Source: Flavobacterium quisquiliarum (GTDB taxonomy: Bacteria; Bacteroidota; Bacteroidia; Flavobacteriales; Flavobacteriaceae). Taken from it: a DNA stretch of 64,000 bases. Positions 19,670-26,822 of this stretch are shown here, one piece after another. Below the pieces are notes generated by a model. The model was not told the origin of the DNA, searched no databases, and worked only from the letters and a program-made list of their open reading frames with translations. The translations under genes and the position numbers were made by a program. Numbering within the stretch: the first letter of the stretch is position 1; each line of letters begins with the position of its first letter. The stretch covers positions 62,001-126,000 of the forward strand of contig NZ_WWEM01000012.1 in the NCBI RefSeq assembly GCF_019308285.1, in the 5' to 3' direction.

Positions 19670-20155
19670 TTAATGAGAAGTCCCCATCTTGATAGTAATC
19701 TTTGTATCGGTTGCACCAACATTAAATTTTGCCTCTTCGTATTTAGGAGGTCCCATAAATCCTTTTGCGTTATTAGAGCACGCTACTGGCTCTTTGGGCA
19801 TTCCTATAAAATACTTATCCAGTTTGCCATTACTATTCTTGTCTTGATATACCAAAACCGTATATTCTCCAGTTGGAATTCCTGTAAATTGAACTAAAGC
19901 AGTATTTACTTTGATTACAGATGAACCCGTTTTGTATGCTTTTTTTAGAAAGTTTTCTTTAGAATTGTATAATTCTGCTACCAATACTCCTGTGTTGTCT
20001 TTTAAATTAGAAACATTAATCGTAAGATTTGAGTTTTGTGCCAATGCGAAAGTGCTGCTTAGCAGAAAAACGGAAACGAAGAATTTTATAATGATTGTTA
20101 TTTTTGATTGTTTAAGGAATAGAAAAATGATAACAATATTACCAAGAACCTTCAA
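19670..20155 (-). CDS. DUF2141 domain protein, secreted
   Basis: About 160 residues: a signal peptide (IIIKFFVSVFLLSSTFALAQ) followed by a DUF2141-like domain. Visible family features are LTINVSNLKDNTGVLVAELYN near the start, YTVLVYQDKNSNGKLDKYF in the middle, and the GMPKEPVACSNN and MGPPKYEEAKF stretch near the end. Such proteins are small periplasmic or outer-membrane-associated beta-sandwich proteins of unknown role. No ATG exists in frame before the signal peptide. Translation must use the TTG ending at 20155 or another non-ATG codon closer to the leader, so the exact start is uncertain. Confidence 0.75.
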   Translation of the reverse strand: MKVLGNIVIIFLFLKQSKITIIIKFFVSVFLLSSTFALAQNSNLTINVSNLKDNTGVLVAELYNSKENFLKKAYKTGSSVIKVNTALVQFTGIPTGEYTVLVYQDKNSNGKLDKYFIGMPKEPVACSNNAKGFMGPPKYEEAKFNVGATDTKITIKMGTSH

Positions 20156-20233
20156 CGTCAGCTATGATTTTTATCATGTTGTTTTTCATTCCTTGATAAC
20201 AAAAAGATTCGTTTCTATTTTTCTAAAATTCCA

Positions 20234-20267
20234 TAAAAAAAGACAGCTATAAAAAATACCTGTCTTA
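20234..20267 (-). terminator. Rho-independent terminator after the beta-barrel gene
   Basis: Read leftward, AAGACAG, a 13-base AT-rich loop, CTGTCTT, then a run of T. It lies about 85 bases beyond the stop of the leftward outer-membrane protein gene at 20350. Confidence 0.65.
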
Positions 20268-20349
20268 ATCTGTAAGCAAATAACATTCAAAATAAATTAC
20301 TGTTTATACCTGCTTCTATAGCTTTGCTAAGAATTTGATACAGTATTGA

Positions 20350-21000
20350 TTATTTACTGAAATCATAACTTAGTGCAATGCCAAGTCCAAACTGAAATGT
20401 TGATACATAATCATTAACAGCCACTGGTCCCCAATAATAGTCCCAGTAATAATCATATCCAACAGCTGCCGACATAGACTGTAGATAAGCATGAAGATTA
20501 ATTGATACTGGCGAATTGGTTTTTACTTTTACTCCCGCTTTAACCTCCCATGCAAAATACGTTCCGTTGCCACTTCTTGGCGTTTCTAGTATGGCTACCC
20601 CTGCACCCGCACCAAGAAAAGGAAGTGCCTTCTGAGAGCTTGAGCCAAAATAATAGGTGTAATCTGCCAGTATGTAATTGATAGCACCTTTATCATCACC
20701 GGCATTAAGCTGAGTTCCTGCAGGAATACTGCCTTCGCTTAAAGGAATTTTTGTATACAAAGGCATTCTCGTATCAAGTCTGTTATATTTTAACTCTACG
20801 GAAGCATTATCCATTATAAAATATTCCAGACCAATTCCATACTCAAAACCATCTTCTACTCTTGCGTAGGAAGAATCAAAATCTACTCTGTCGGAAAAAG
20901 TATATCCTCCGTACAGATTAAGCAAAAACGATTGGCTGCTTTGTGCCGACACCGCAAGCGAAAACAAAAAAAATACAACTAATACATGATACTTTTTCAT
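20350..21000 (-). CDS. Outer membrane beta-barrel protein (OmpW/OmpA-barrel-like size)
   Basis: 216 residues with a signal peptide (residues 5-17, VLVVFFLFSLAVSAQ) and about eight predicted beta-strands rich in Tyr and Gly, ending in the strand FQFGLGIALSYDF. The segments VELKYNRLDT, YILADYTYYFG and FLGAGAGVAI are typical of eight-stranded Bacteroidota outer-membrane barrels. Its own terminator lies just downstream and its promoter should lie in 21001-21268, so it appears monocistronic. No transported substrate can be inferred. Confidence 0.75.
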   Translation of the reverse strand: MKKYHVLVVFFLFSLAVSAQSSQSFLLNLYGGYTFSDRVDFDSSYARVEDGFEYGIGLEYFIMDNASVELKYNRLDTRMPLYTKIPLSEGSIPAGTQLNAGDDKGAINYILADYTYYFGSSSQKALPFLGAGAGVAILETPRSGNGTYFAWEVKAGVKVKTNSPVSINLHAYLQSMSAAVGYDYYWDYYWGPVAVNDYVSTFQFGLGIALSYDFSK

Positions 21001-21268
21001 AATTTTTAATTTTAGTTTGTAATAATGGAGTTATTATTAAAGCCCGTTAGTTAATAGAAAATGAATTAGTTATTGAATTAAGGCCTTATTTCTATCCAAA
21101 GTTATTTTACTAAAATAATTTTATGTAAAAATGCGAAGCCAATTAGGTTTCAAATTATAAAATGAAACCATATTATGGGATATTTACATTAAAAACAGGC
21201 AACTTATTACAAAACAGTTATTTAAAACTCAATAAAATCAGTTTTTAAAGTTGGAGTAAAAGAATATT

Positions 21269-21829
21269 TTATTCCGTTGCAGCATCAATCCGATGCGTTT
21301 TCTTGATTTTCTCTACTCCTCTTTCTTTTATTAGTTCGGCTGCATCGAGCATTTTGATTAAATGAATGTAAGGTGTCGTTACGTCAGATTCTGGATATCC
21401 GTCAATGGGAGACAAAGAATGTTCTAGGATTAGACCTAGAAATAGTTCAAATTCTTCCAACGTTTTTTCTTCAAATGCTTTTTGAAATACAATAAAAGGA
21501 TTTTCATATTCTTCTTTTGTTAGGGAAGAAAGCTGAAAAACTGTTTCATTTTGTGAAGGCTCTTTTACTTTCCATTTTCTGCTTTTCTCTTTCAGACAAA
21601 AACCAACTTTAAAGAATGATTTGATTACCTTATACAAAATGAAAACATCAGAAGGATTGTCCTGTTTATACACTTTTGTTTTATAACTGTACATTAGCAT
21701 CTCACTTACATTCTGTTTGTAATAATCCAGGTGTGCAAAGGCAAAAAAGAAATGAATGGCTTTAAACGCATTTTTTGCCTCATTCCCAGCCCAAAAACTG
21801 GTTTCTAAGGCTATTTTACTCTTTTTCAT
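21269..21829 (-). CDS. Unrecognised conserved-looking cytoplasmic protein
   Basis: 186 residues from the ATG ending at 21829; a TTG two codons earlier is less likely. It has no signal peptide or membrane segment. The N-terminal half is rich in aromatic residues (AIHFFFAFAHLDYYKQN), and the C-terminal half is helical, acidic and ends in a basic tail. I do not recognise the family. It is transcribed divergently from the XRE regulator at 22011, with about 180 bases between them, so the regulator could control it. This gene pair borders the repeat island. Confidence 0.6.
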   Translation of the reverse strand: MKKSKIALETSFWAGNEAKNAFKAIHFFFAFAHLDYYKQNVSEMLMYSYKTKVYKQDNPSDVFILYKVIKSFFKVGFCLKEKSRKWKVKEPSQNETVFQLSSLTKEEYENPFIVFQKAFEEKTLEEFELFLGLILEHSLSPIDGYPESDVTTPYIHLIKMLDAAELIKERGVEKIKKTHRIDAATE

Positions 21830-22010
21830 TCTCAATCGATTTAAAATTTTGTAGCGAAATTCTGTTGTTTAAAAAGAATAATCCATTCTAGAAACATCTA
21901 TAATATTCTGACAAAATAATTATCGTTTGAGATATTTTTTTATCTTTGAAACTCACGATTGTTAGCCCAAATGGCTTTATATTTGAGCCTATAGAAAACC
22001 AATATTCATT

Positions 22011-22418
22011 ATGGAACAGAAAATACATCAGGGAAGAAACGTAAAACGTTTTAGAGAAATGCTTAACATCAAGCAGGAAGCTTTGGCTTATGATCTGGGC
22101 GAAGACTGGACGCAAAAGAAAATTTCGATATTGGAGCAAAAAGATGTAATTGAAGAAAACCTGCTAAAACAAATTTCTGCTGTATTAAAAATTCCTGTTG
22201 AAGCTTTTCAAAATTTTGATGAGGAACAAGCGATAAATATTATTTCAAATACTTTTCATGAAGGATCTGTTGCTAACAATTCTGGATATATCAATTGTAC
22301 TATTAATCCAATTGATAAATTGATTTCGCTTCACGAAGAAAAAATTGCTTTGTATGAAAGGATGTTGAAGGAGAAAGATGAGATGATGGTTAGGTTGGAG
22401 AAATTGATTGGGAAATAA
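22011..22418 (+). CDS. XRE-family helix-turn-helix regulator
   Basis: 135 residues. The N-terminal HTH_3 domain (about 8-65) has the pattern GRNVKRFREMLNIKQEALAY followed by the recognition helix region WTQKKISILEQ. A C-terminal coiled coil (about 100-134, EEKIALYERMLKEKDEMM) probably mediates dimerisation. The ATG at 22011 is the only sensible start. The word TATCTTTG at 21941-21948 matches the Bacteroidota -7 consensus TAnnTTTG, but I see no well-spaced -33 element. A terminator follows at 22443. Its divergent neighbour at 21829 is the obvious candidate target. Confidence 0.85.
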   Translation: MEQKIHQGRNVKRFREMLNIKQEALAYDLGEDWTQKKISILEQKDVIEENLLKQISAVLKIPVEAFQNFDEEQAINIISNTFHEGSVANNSGYINCTINPIDKLISLHEEKIALYERMLKEKDEMMVRLEKLIGK

Positions 22419-22442
22419 AACTTATAGAAAAATAGTAATTTT

Positions 22443-22472
22443 AGAAAGAGGCTTAAAAAAGTCTCTTTTTTG
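22443..22472 (+). terminator. Rho-independent terminator after the XRE gene
   Basis: AAGAGGCTT-aaaaa-AGTCTCTT followed by T6, with one G-T pair in the stem, 25 bases after the XRE stop codon. Confidence 0.65.
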
Positions 22473-22536
22473 TTTTGGAAGTGTTATAACTCTGAAGCCT
22501 GGAACCATTATATAAAAACTCCTAAGAGAGAAGATA

Positions 22537-22842
22537 TCATATAAAATCATACTTTTCGAAAGACAATGAAAATGCACTTGTCCAATCTCCCCAATCTGGC
22601 GACTCGTCCAAATATCCACTATAAAAAGTCAATTCCCCATCATCTACAATTACAGTTGGGAAATTAAGATGGTATTCATTAATTAGCTCTATATTTTTTG
22701 CCATATCTTTTCCAATAATTTCTAGTATACATACATTCTTATTTTGATCGTTATTATATTTATCGATAAACTTTAATGAAATTGAATTCTCATCGATTTT
22801 TCGAACTTCTGTTAGTATTGGATATTTATTTATGATTTTCAT
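22537..22842 (-). CDS. Small acidic protein of unknown function (immunity-like size)
   Basis: 101 residues from an ATG, with no signal peptide. The C-terminal half is acidic and aromatic (YSGYLDESPDWGDWTSAFSL). No family is recognised. Size, acidity and position among orphan genes flanked by palindromic repeats resemble immunity genes of polymorphic toxin systems, but no toxin is visible and this is only a suggestion. Confidence 0.5.
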   Translation of the reverse strand: MKIINKYPILTEVRKIDENSISLKFIDKYNNDQNKNVCILEIIGKDMAKNIELINEYHLNFPTVIVDDGELTFYSGYLDESPDWGDWTSAFSLSFEKYDFI

Positions 22843-22882
22843 TTTTATAAAATATTATATTAAATCTTTGACTAGTAATCCT

Positions 22883-23019
22883 CTGCTAGCGCGAGCGTCC
22901 CGCTCGTGCACAGACGAAGAAGATTAATTACTAATCTCTAAAATCAGTACAAATTAAAAAGATAATTTTTTCAGGACGAGACAACTTTGCGTTCACGAGC
23001 GAGACGCTCGCGCCAGCGG
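22883..23019. repeat. Inverted pair of GCGAGCG-type palindromic repeats (REPIN-like)
   Basis: A 26-base copy at 22883-22908 (CTGCTAGCGCGAGCGTCCCG and onward) and an inverted copy at 22994-23019 flank 85 bases of AT-rich sequence. The right copy contains a perfect CGAGCG-tct-CGCTCG hairpin. Two inverted REP units round a short spacer is the REPIN arrangement. This family differs in sequence from the REPs at 23386-26977. Confidence 0.7.
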
Positions 23020-23032
23020 GGGCAATTGGGTA

Positions 23033-23332
23033 TTAAGGTTGTGGTCCACAATCAACCTCACTTAATAAATTTCCATTTTCATCCCATTCTTTATAAATGC
23101 CATACAAACGATTATCCTTTCCAAAATGTTCATCCATAATTTGGGCGTTATTATAATATAGAGCTATTCTGCCCTCTTTACTGCCATTTTTTGTAATGAA
23201 TTCTCCTATCAATACTCCATTGTTGTTATATTCTACGATTGTACCTGTAAAAGGAAGACCATCATAATGGTATGTTAATCCCCCTCCCGCATCTACATTG
23301 GCAATTTCTATATTTTCAAAATTTACATTCAT
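23033..23332 (-). CDS. Small YwqK/MORN-like protein
   Basis: 99 residues from an ATG, no signal peptide. It contains repeats of the type YHYDGLPFTGTIVEYNNNG, EGRIALYYNNAQ and GIYKEWDENGNLLSEVDC. These are the beta-hairpin repeats of YwqK-family antitoxin-like and MORN-type proteins. In Bacteroidota such proteins are numerous and mostly uncharacterised, and some sit beside toxins as immunity proteins. No toxin gene is adjacent here. Inverted palindromic repeats lie on the downstream side. Confidence 0.6.
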   Translation of the reverse strand: MNVNFENIEIANVDAGGGLTYHYDGLPFTGTIVEYNNNGVLIGEFITKNGSKEGRIALYYNNAQIMDEHFGKDNRLYGIYKEWDENGNLLSEVDCGPQP

Positions 23333-23385
23333 TTTATTTATTTATAAAAGTTAATAAGTCTGTTATATAAAAACAGTCTACGCAT

Positions 23386-23436
23386 CTTTGTTGTAAATCC
23401 GCGCTATCGTTGTGGAGAAAAATCTGCGCAATCAGG
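23386..23436 (+). repeat. REP copy at the 3' end of the 174-residue orphan gene
   Basis: Partial REP (TTTG..GTAAATCCGCGCTATCGTTG, then GTGGAGAAAAATCTGCGCAATC) directly abutting the stop codon at 23437. A similar but degenerate copy abuts the 3' end of the paralogue at 24024, so gene plus REP seem to have been duplicated together. Confidence 0.7.
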
Positions 23437-23961
23437 TTAAAATTCTCTTTCTAATTGAGCAACATACTGAGTTTGTGTTAAATTGAAATCATTAGATTCT
23501 AATACTAAACTAAAAATTATATTATTCAAAGTAATTAAAAAATGAGTATCTGATGTTGGCCATCTTTTATATTTTGATGGATTGACTTTTATTGTAGCAA
23601 AGGCTTCACCAATTATTGCTTTATAATCATCACCTGCAAGACATTGTTCTTTGAATTTCTTAAGTTCTATTAAAAAATCTCTCAAGCCTATAGTAGATAC
23701 TTCATATCTTTCTACTTTGTCAAAATCTCCATATCGAGATACTGCTACTTCAGAAAATACATGAAACAAATCTGTACCCCAATCTAAATACTCTAGGTCT
23801 CCAGAAATAACCGCATTTAATTCTGCTAGTGTCTTTGTAATCTCATTTATTGACATTTCAGATAAAGATGATGCTTGTTCTAAATCTGAAGAACCAACTC
23901 CAATCATTACATATCTTTGTGTATAATATCTTGTTACTGTTAATTGATACTCATATGACAT
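23437..23961 (-). CDS. Orphan protein of unknown function, intact paralogue of the neighbouring pseudogene
   Basis: 174 residues from an ATG with no signal peptide. The most conserved stretches, shared with the truncated copy next door, are YLDWGTDLF, SRYGDFDKVERYEV, GLRDFLIELK, KRWPTSD and QYVAQL. The family is not recognised. The shape (small, soluble, mildly acidic, tandem paralogues, no operon partner) resembles immunity-type genes. Residues 1-39 have no counterpart in the neighbour because that copy is cut there. Confidence 0.6.
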   Translation of the reverse strand: MSYEYQLTVTRYYTQRYVMIGVGSSDLEQASSLSEMSINEITKTLAELNAVISGDLEYLDWGTDLFHVFSEVAVSRYGDFDKVERYEVSTIGLRDFLIELKKFKEQCLAGDDYKAIIGEAFATIKVNPSKYKRWPTSDTHFLITLNNIIFSLVLESNDFNLTQTQYVAQLEREF

Positions 23962-23974
23962 ATTTGATCTTTTA

Positions 23975-24023
23975 ATGTTGCAAATGTGCTATCGTTGCGG
24001 AGCTAAATTTACTCGATTGGAGT
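23975..24023 (+). repeat. Degenerate REP copy at the 3' end of the truncated paralogue
   Basis: The sequence GTTGCAAATGTGCTATCGTTGC, then GGAGCTAAATTTACTCGATTGG, is a mutated version of the REP core (GCAAATCCGCGCTATCGTTG). It abuts the stop codon at 24024. End points are approximate. Confidence 0.55.
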
Positions 24024-24438
24024 TTAAAATTCACTTTTTAATTGAGCAACATATTGACTTTCTTTTAAATTGAAATCATTAGGTTCCAAAACCAAAGTAA
24101 CTGTTATATTATTCAAGGTAATTAAATAGTATATATCTGATGTTGGCCATCTTTTATATTGTAGTGGATTGTTTTTTATTGCGGTAAATGCCTGACCTAT
24201 TATAGTTTTATAATGATCCCCTGCATGACATTGTTCTTTAAAATTCTTTAGCTCTATTAAAAAATCTCTCAAGCCTAAGGTAGGCACTTCGTATCTTTCT
24301 ACTTTGTCAAAGTCTCCGTACCGAGATATTGTAGCATCGGAAGATACATAAAATAAATCTGTACCCCAATTCAAATAATCTAGGTGTCCTGCAATAACTG
24401 CATTTAATTCACTTAAAGTTTCTGTTATATGCCTTAAA
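24024..24438 (-). pseudogene. 5'-truncated paralogue of the 174-residue orphan gene, cut by a REP
   Basis: The frame encodes about 138 residues aligning with residues 40-174 of the neighbour at 23437-23961 (LNAVIAG, NWGTDLF, SRYGDFDKVERYEV, KRWPTSD, QYVAQL all shared). Similarity stops exactly where the REP copy at 24439 begins. The reading frame continues into the REP as CLTVVGTDCKSALSG and opens only with a TTG at 24485. No ATG is available, so normal expression is unlikely. I read this as a tandem duplicate whose first 39 or so codons were replaced by repeat DNA. Confidence 0.75.
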
Positions 24439-24510
24439 CCCGATAGCGCGGATTTGCAATCCGTACCCACAACAGTAAGACACAAAGCAAATCATTAAAA
24501 CAAAATTTAC
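24439..24510 (-). repeat. 72-bp REP copy, nearly identical to the one at 26319
   Basis: CCCGATAGCGCGGATTTGCA then ATCCGTACCCACAACAGTAA, followed by a tail ending CAAAATTTAC. It differs from the copy at 26319-26390 at one base (A for G). Both copies sit at the broken 5' edge of a gene remnant. Confidence 0.85.
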
Positions 24511-24528
24511 GTTTTTTTATTTACCGTT

Positions 24529-24563
24529 CGTTAGCGCAGATTTGCAATCTGTGCCCGCAAAGC
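24529..24563 (-). repeat. Second REP copy, same orientation, beside the RAYT
   Basis: CGTTAGCGCAGATTTGCAAT then CTGTGCCCGCAAAG, a REP variant with A in place of G in the stem arms (compensated: GCAGATT/AATCTGTGC). It lies about 25 bases from the 3' end of the broken transposase. Confidence 0.75.
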
Positions 24564-24589
24564 TGAGTAAACTCAAAAGTTAGCAAGTT

Positions 24590-25143
24590 TCAGAATAAGT
24601 ATAACAAAACAACCTCTAAATCATTTTCTAAGCCTGAATAATTTCTTGCCGAGCTAAAATAATAATCCTCAGCCGAACTGACAGTTTTGTCTTTTACAGG
24701 ATTATTATGGATGTAATCTATTTTTTGCTTTATAAACTTATTGCTGTAAATATGTTCTGCATGGTAACCATTTGCCATACTTTATAAGCCTGATTCTTTT
24801 TTAAATGTTCACATGCTTTCTGGAAATACTCCAGCATCCATTCTCTTCTGCTTTCGGGTTCATCTATTATAGTCTGTATTATTTTTTTTGATGTAAATTT
24901 TTTAAAATCTCTAACAATATCAGATAATACAAAACCATTCGTCCCTTTACAGAGCAAATGAATATGGCTGCTCATAATGAAATAGGCATAAATTTCTAAA
25001 CCTTTATTGTCCTGACAATATTTTAGTGCATTTATTAAAATATTTTTTTGATTTAGTCTTGTAAATATATCTATCCATCCTACAGCAGTTATTGTTATAA
25101 AATATGCTTCCTCGGTTGTTGTTGCTTTGTATTTTGTCGACAT
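24590..25143 (-). pseudogene. REP-associated tyrosine transposase (RAYT, TnpA_REP), frameshifted
   Basis: The first part (ATG ending at 25143, about 125 codons) has a Y1-transposase fold with the HUH motif in YFIMSSHIHLL (HIH) and ends KNQAYKVWQ. The family continuation, HAEHIYSNKFIKQKIDYIHN then NPVKD, is present in the +1-shifted frame at 24590-24778. Around 24771-24773 the sequence reads GTATGGCAAATGG where a KVWQNGYH reading needs CAAAATGG, so one A is missing from an A run. The gene is otherwise complete, with about 184 codons over both frames. REP copies lie on both sides, as is usual for RAYTs, which are thought to mobilise REPs. This copy should make only a truncated protein unless frameshifting occurs. 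Confidence 0.85.
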
Positions 25144-25217
25144 GTCTTTTTTCCTATAAAAATAAAAAGTATAGCATGAAATTTTACTTTTTATTTGTAG
25201 AAGTTTGAAGGAGTCAC

Positions 25218-25711
25218 TTTGCGGGCACAGATTACAAATCTGCGCTATCGTTGCTGAAATATATCTGTGCGAACATTTTTTTTAAAAGAGTACTCTCCAA
25301 TCTTTGCGGGCACGGATTGCAAATCCGCGCGATCGATGCCGAGATAAATCTGCGCGATCGGGTTGCAAATCCGCGCTATCGTTGCGGAGATAGATCTGCG
25401 CGATCGGGTTGTCACTTTGCGGGCACAGATTGCAAATCTGCGCTATCGATGCTGAAATATATCTGTGCGAACATTTTTTTCAAAGAGTACTCTCCAATCT
25501 TTGCGGGCACGGATTGCAAATCCGCGCTATCGTTGTGGAGCTAAATCTGCGCGATCGGGTTACAAATCTACGCTATCGATGCTGAAATATATCTGTGCGA
25601 ATATTTTTTCAAAGAGTCCTCCCAAATCTTTGTGGGCACAGATTACAAATCTGCGCGATCATTGTGGAGCTAAATCTGCGTGATCGGGGTTGCAAATCCG
25701 CACTATCGTTG
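25218..25711 (+). repeat. Tandem array of REP units
   Basis: Five major units begin with TTTG(C/T)GGGCAC at 25218, 25303, 25416, 25500 and 25629, spaced 85, 113, 84 and 129 bases. Each has the palindromic core CA(C)GGATTGCAAATCCGCG followed by a CTATCGTTG arm. Extra partial cores (GGTTGCAAATCCGCGCTATC) fill the longer intervals. The connecting sequence (TATATCTGTGCGAACATTTT, then AAAGAGTACTCTCCAATC) is repeated between units. All units point the same way. The array lies upstream of the RAYT start. Confidence 0.85.
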
Positions 25712-25716
25712 TTTTT

Positions 25717-26178
25717 TTAATATTTATAATCGATTTGCATATCATAATTTGTTGAAATCCAAGTTCCTTTGATCATCTCTATAAGAGCATTTAATATTTT
25801 AGTTAATTCTGAAACAGGAAAGGGGTTCCTACTATATAATCTTTTGAAATCTTCGTCTTCAGTAGGAACTGATTGTAGTTGAAATATGGATATGTGTGTT
25901 CCTAGGCTTTGCAAATATGTTTTTATATTTTGTAAAGCTACAATCATAGATTGTTTTTCAAGATTATTTTCTACAAATCCATACCAGCCTAATGAAACAC
26001 TACCACAAGAATATCCGTCGATTTGGAATTTTATTTCGTCTAATAACTGATTTTTATTGGTAAAATTATATTCAGTTTTTTTTATTTCATCATACATATA
26101 ATGAAAAGCTAATTGCATAAATGATTCATGTATCCAAAAGCCCTTATGATCTTTATATTCAATAAATGTTGTTGCCAT
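25717..26178 (-). CDS. Orphan protein of unknown function
   Basis: 153 residues from an ATG, no signal peptide or membrane segment. Notable stretches are FHYMYDEIKKTEYNF, DGYSCGSVSLGWYGFVE and a C-terminal STNYDMQIDYKY. The family is not recognised. It ends five bases from the tandem REP array and is followed upstream by another REP-cut remnant. Like the other small genes here it may be an orphan immunity or accessory gene. Confidence 0.55.
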   Translation of the reverse strand: MATTFIEYKDHKGFWIHESFMQLAFHYMYDEIKKTEYNFTNKNQLLDEIKFQIDGYSCGSVSLGWYGFVENNLEKQSMIVALQNIKTYLQSLGTHISIFQLQSVPTEDEDFKRLYSRNPFPVSELTKILNALIEMIKGTWISTNYDMQIDYKY

Positions 26179-26182
26179 AATA

Positions 26183-26318
26183 TTAATAATTTAATTTTAT
26201 TAGATAATTATTGTTGTTGTACTGTGAAAAATATGTTTCAACATATAAATCTATTTCATTTTTTAGATAATTCGAATTTTCGCCAATTGATTCAGAGATT
26301 TTATCTAAATATTTATAA
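26183..26318 (-). pseudogene. 3' remnant of an unknown gene cut by a REP
   Basis: About 44 codons (YLDKISESIGENSNYLKNEI and onward, ending NNNNYLIKLNY) open directly out of the REP copy at 26319. The upstream extension in frame is the translated REP peptide CLTVVGTDCKSALSG from a TTG. The missing 5' part and the absence of an ATG suggest a leftover of a larger gene. It ends 4 bases before the gene at 26178, so the original gene probably preceded it in one operon. Confidence 0.5.
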
Positions 26319-26497
26319 CCCGATAGCGCGGATTTGCAATCCGTGCCCACAACAGTAAGACACAAAGCAAATCATTAAAACAAAATTTACAAAAAGTAAT
26401 ATGCTTTTTTTTTACTTACAACCAAAACTAATCAATCTTTGCGGGCACGGATTGCAAATCCGCGCTATCGTTGTGGAGATAGATCTAGGCGATTGGG
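26319..26497. repeat. REPIN: two inverted REPs around a spacer
   Basis: Left REP at 26319-26353 (CCCGATAGCGCGGATTTGCA onward) and inverted right REP at 26438-26473 (TTTGCGGGCACGGATTGCAA onward), followed by a TGGAGATAGATC tail. The spacer includes AAAGTAATATGC and a T run, which recurs in the REPIN at 26823. Left and right cores are nearly perfect reverse complements, so the whole could form one long hairpin. Confidence 0.85.
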
Positions 26498-26511
26498 ATA
26501 TTGTATGGATA

Positions 26512-26803
26512 ATATGCCCCGAGCCTATGGCTCTCTAAATTAGGGCATATCTATTTTTTAACCGGATTAAAATCCGGCCCTACAAAATGTACCGAGCCTA
26601 TGGCTCTTCTCAAACAATAGAAAGCCTATTGACAAACATTAAAAAATTCTGTTGCAATGAAAATATATTCCAGCAATAGATTTTATTTCTTTCAAATAAT
26701 AAATAGCAGTTCACAAAAGTTCCGTAGGAAAGACAAATATTGTAGCAACGGATTTTAATCCGTTGAAATCAATTAAAGCCTTTTAATAAAGTTCCGTAGG
26801 AAC
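26512..26803. repeat. Cluster of short palindromes from other repeat families
   Basis: This gene-free stretch contains GAGCC-tat-GGCTC twice (26521-26533 and 26594-26606) and an outer ATATGCCCC/AGGGCATAT pair at 26512-26549. It also holds CCGGATT-aa-AATCCGG at 26562-26577, CAACGGATTTTAATCCGTTG at 26746-26765, and GTTCC-gta-GGAAC at 26791-26803 with a near copy at 26719. These look like two or more further families of palindromic intergenic repeats inserted between the REPINs. No coding frame is convincing. Confidence 0.75.
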
Positions 26804-26822
26804 GATACATTTTGCAATCAAA

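Noticed and set aside
21269..22418. Prophage or integrative element
   Set aside because: An XRE regulator is present, but no integrase, phage structural gene, tRNA attachment site or direct repeat was seen.
24024..24485. A 153-residue gene starting at TTG 24485
   Set aside because: The first 16 residues are translated REP, identical to the leader at 26365, and the true family N-terminus is missing, so I annotate a truncated pseudogene instead.
24730..24778. Programmed frameshifting in the RAYT as the default explanation
   Set aside because: I see no slippery heptamer with a following pseudoknot, only a short A run. A plain one-base deletion is the simpler reading, although it remains testable.
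25251..25683. Apparent plus-strand proteins of 72-97 residues in the repeat array
   Set aside because: Their translations are read-through of REP units (recurring GTDCKSAL and AEINLRD-type peptides). They lack start signals and exist only because the repeat happens to be open in that frame.
25218..25711. Possible CRISPR array
   Set aside because: The repeated units are imperfect palindromes of differing length, the segments between them are themselves repeated rather than unique, spacing varies from 84 to 129 bases, and no cas genes are nearby.
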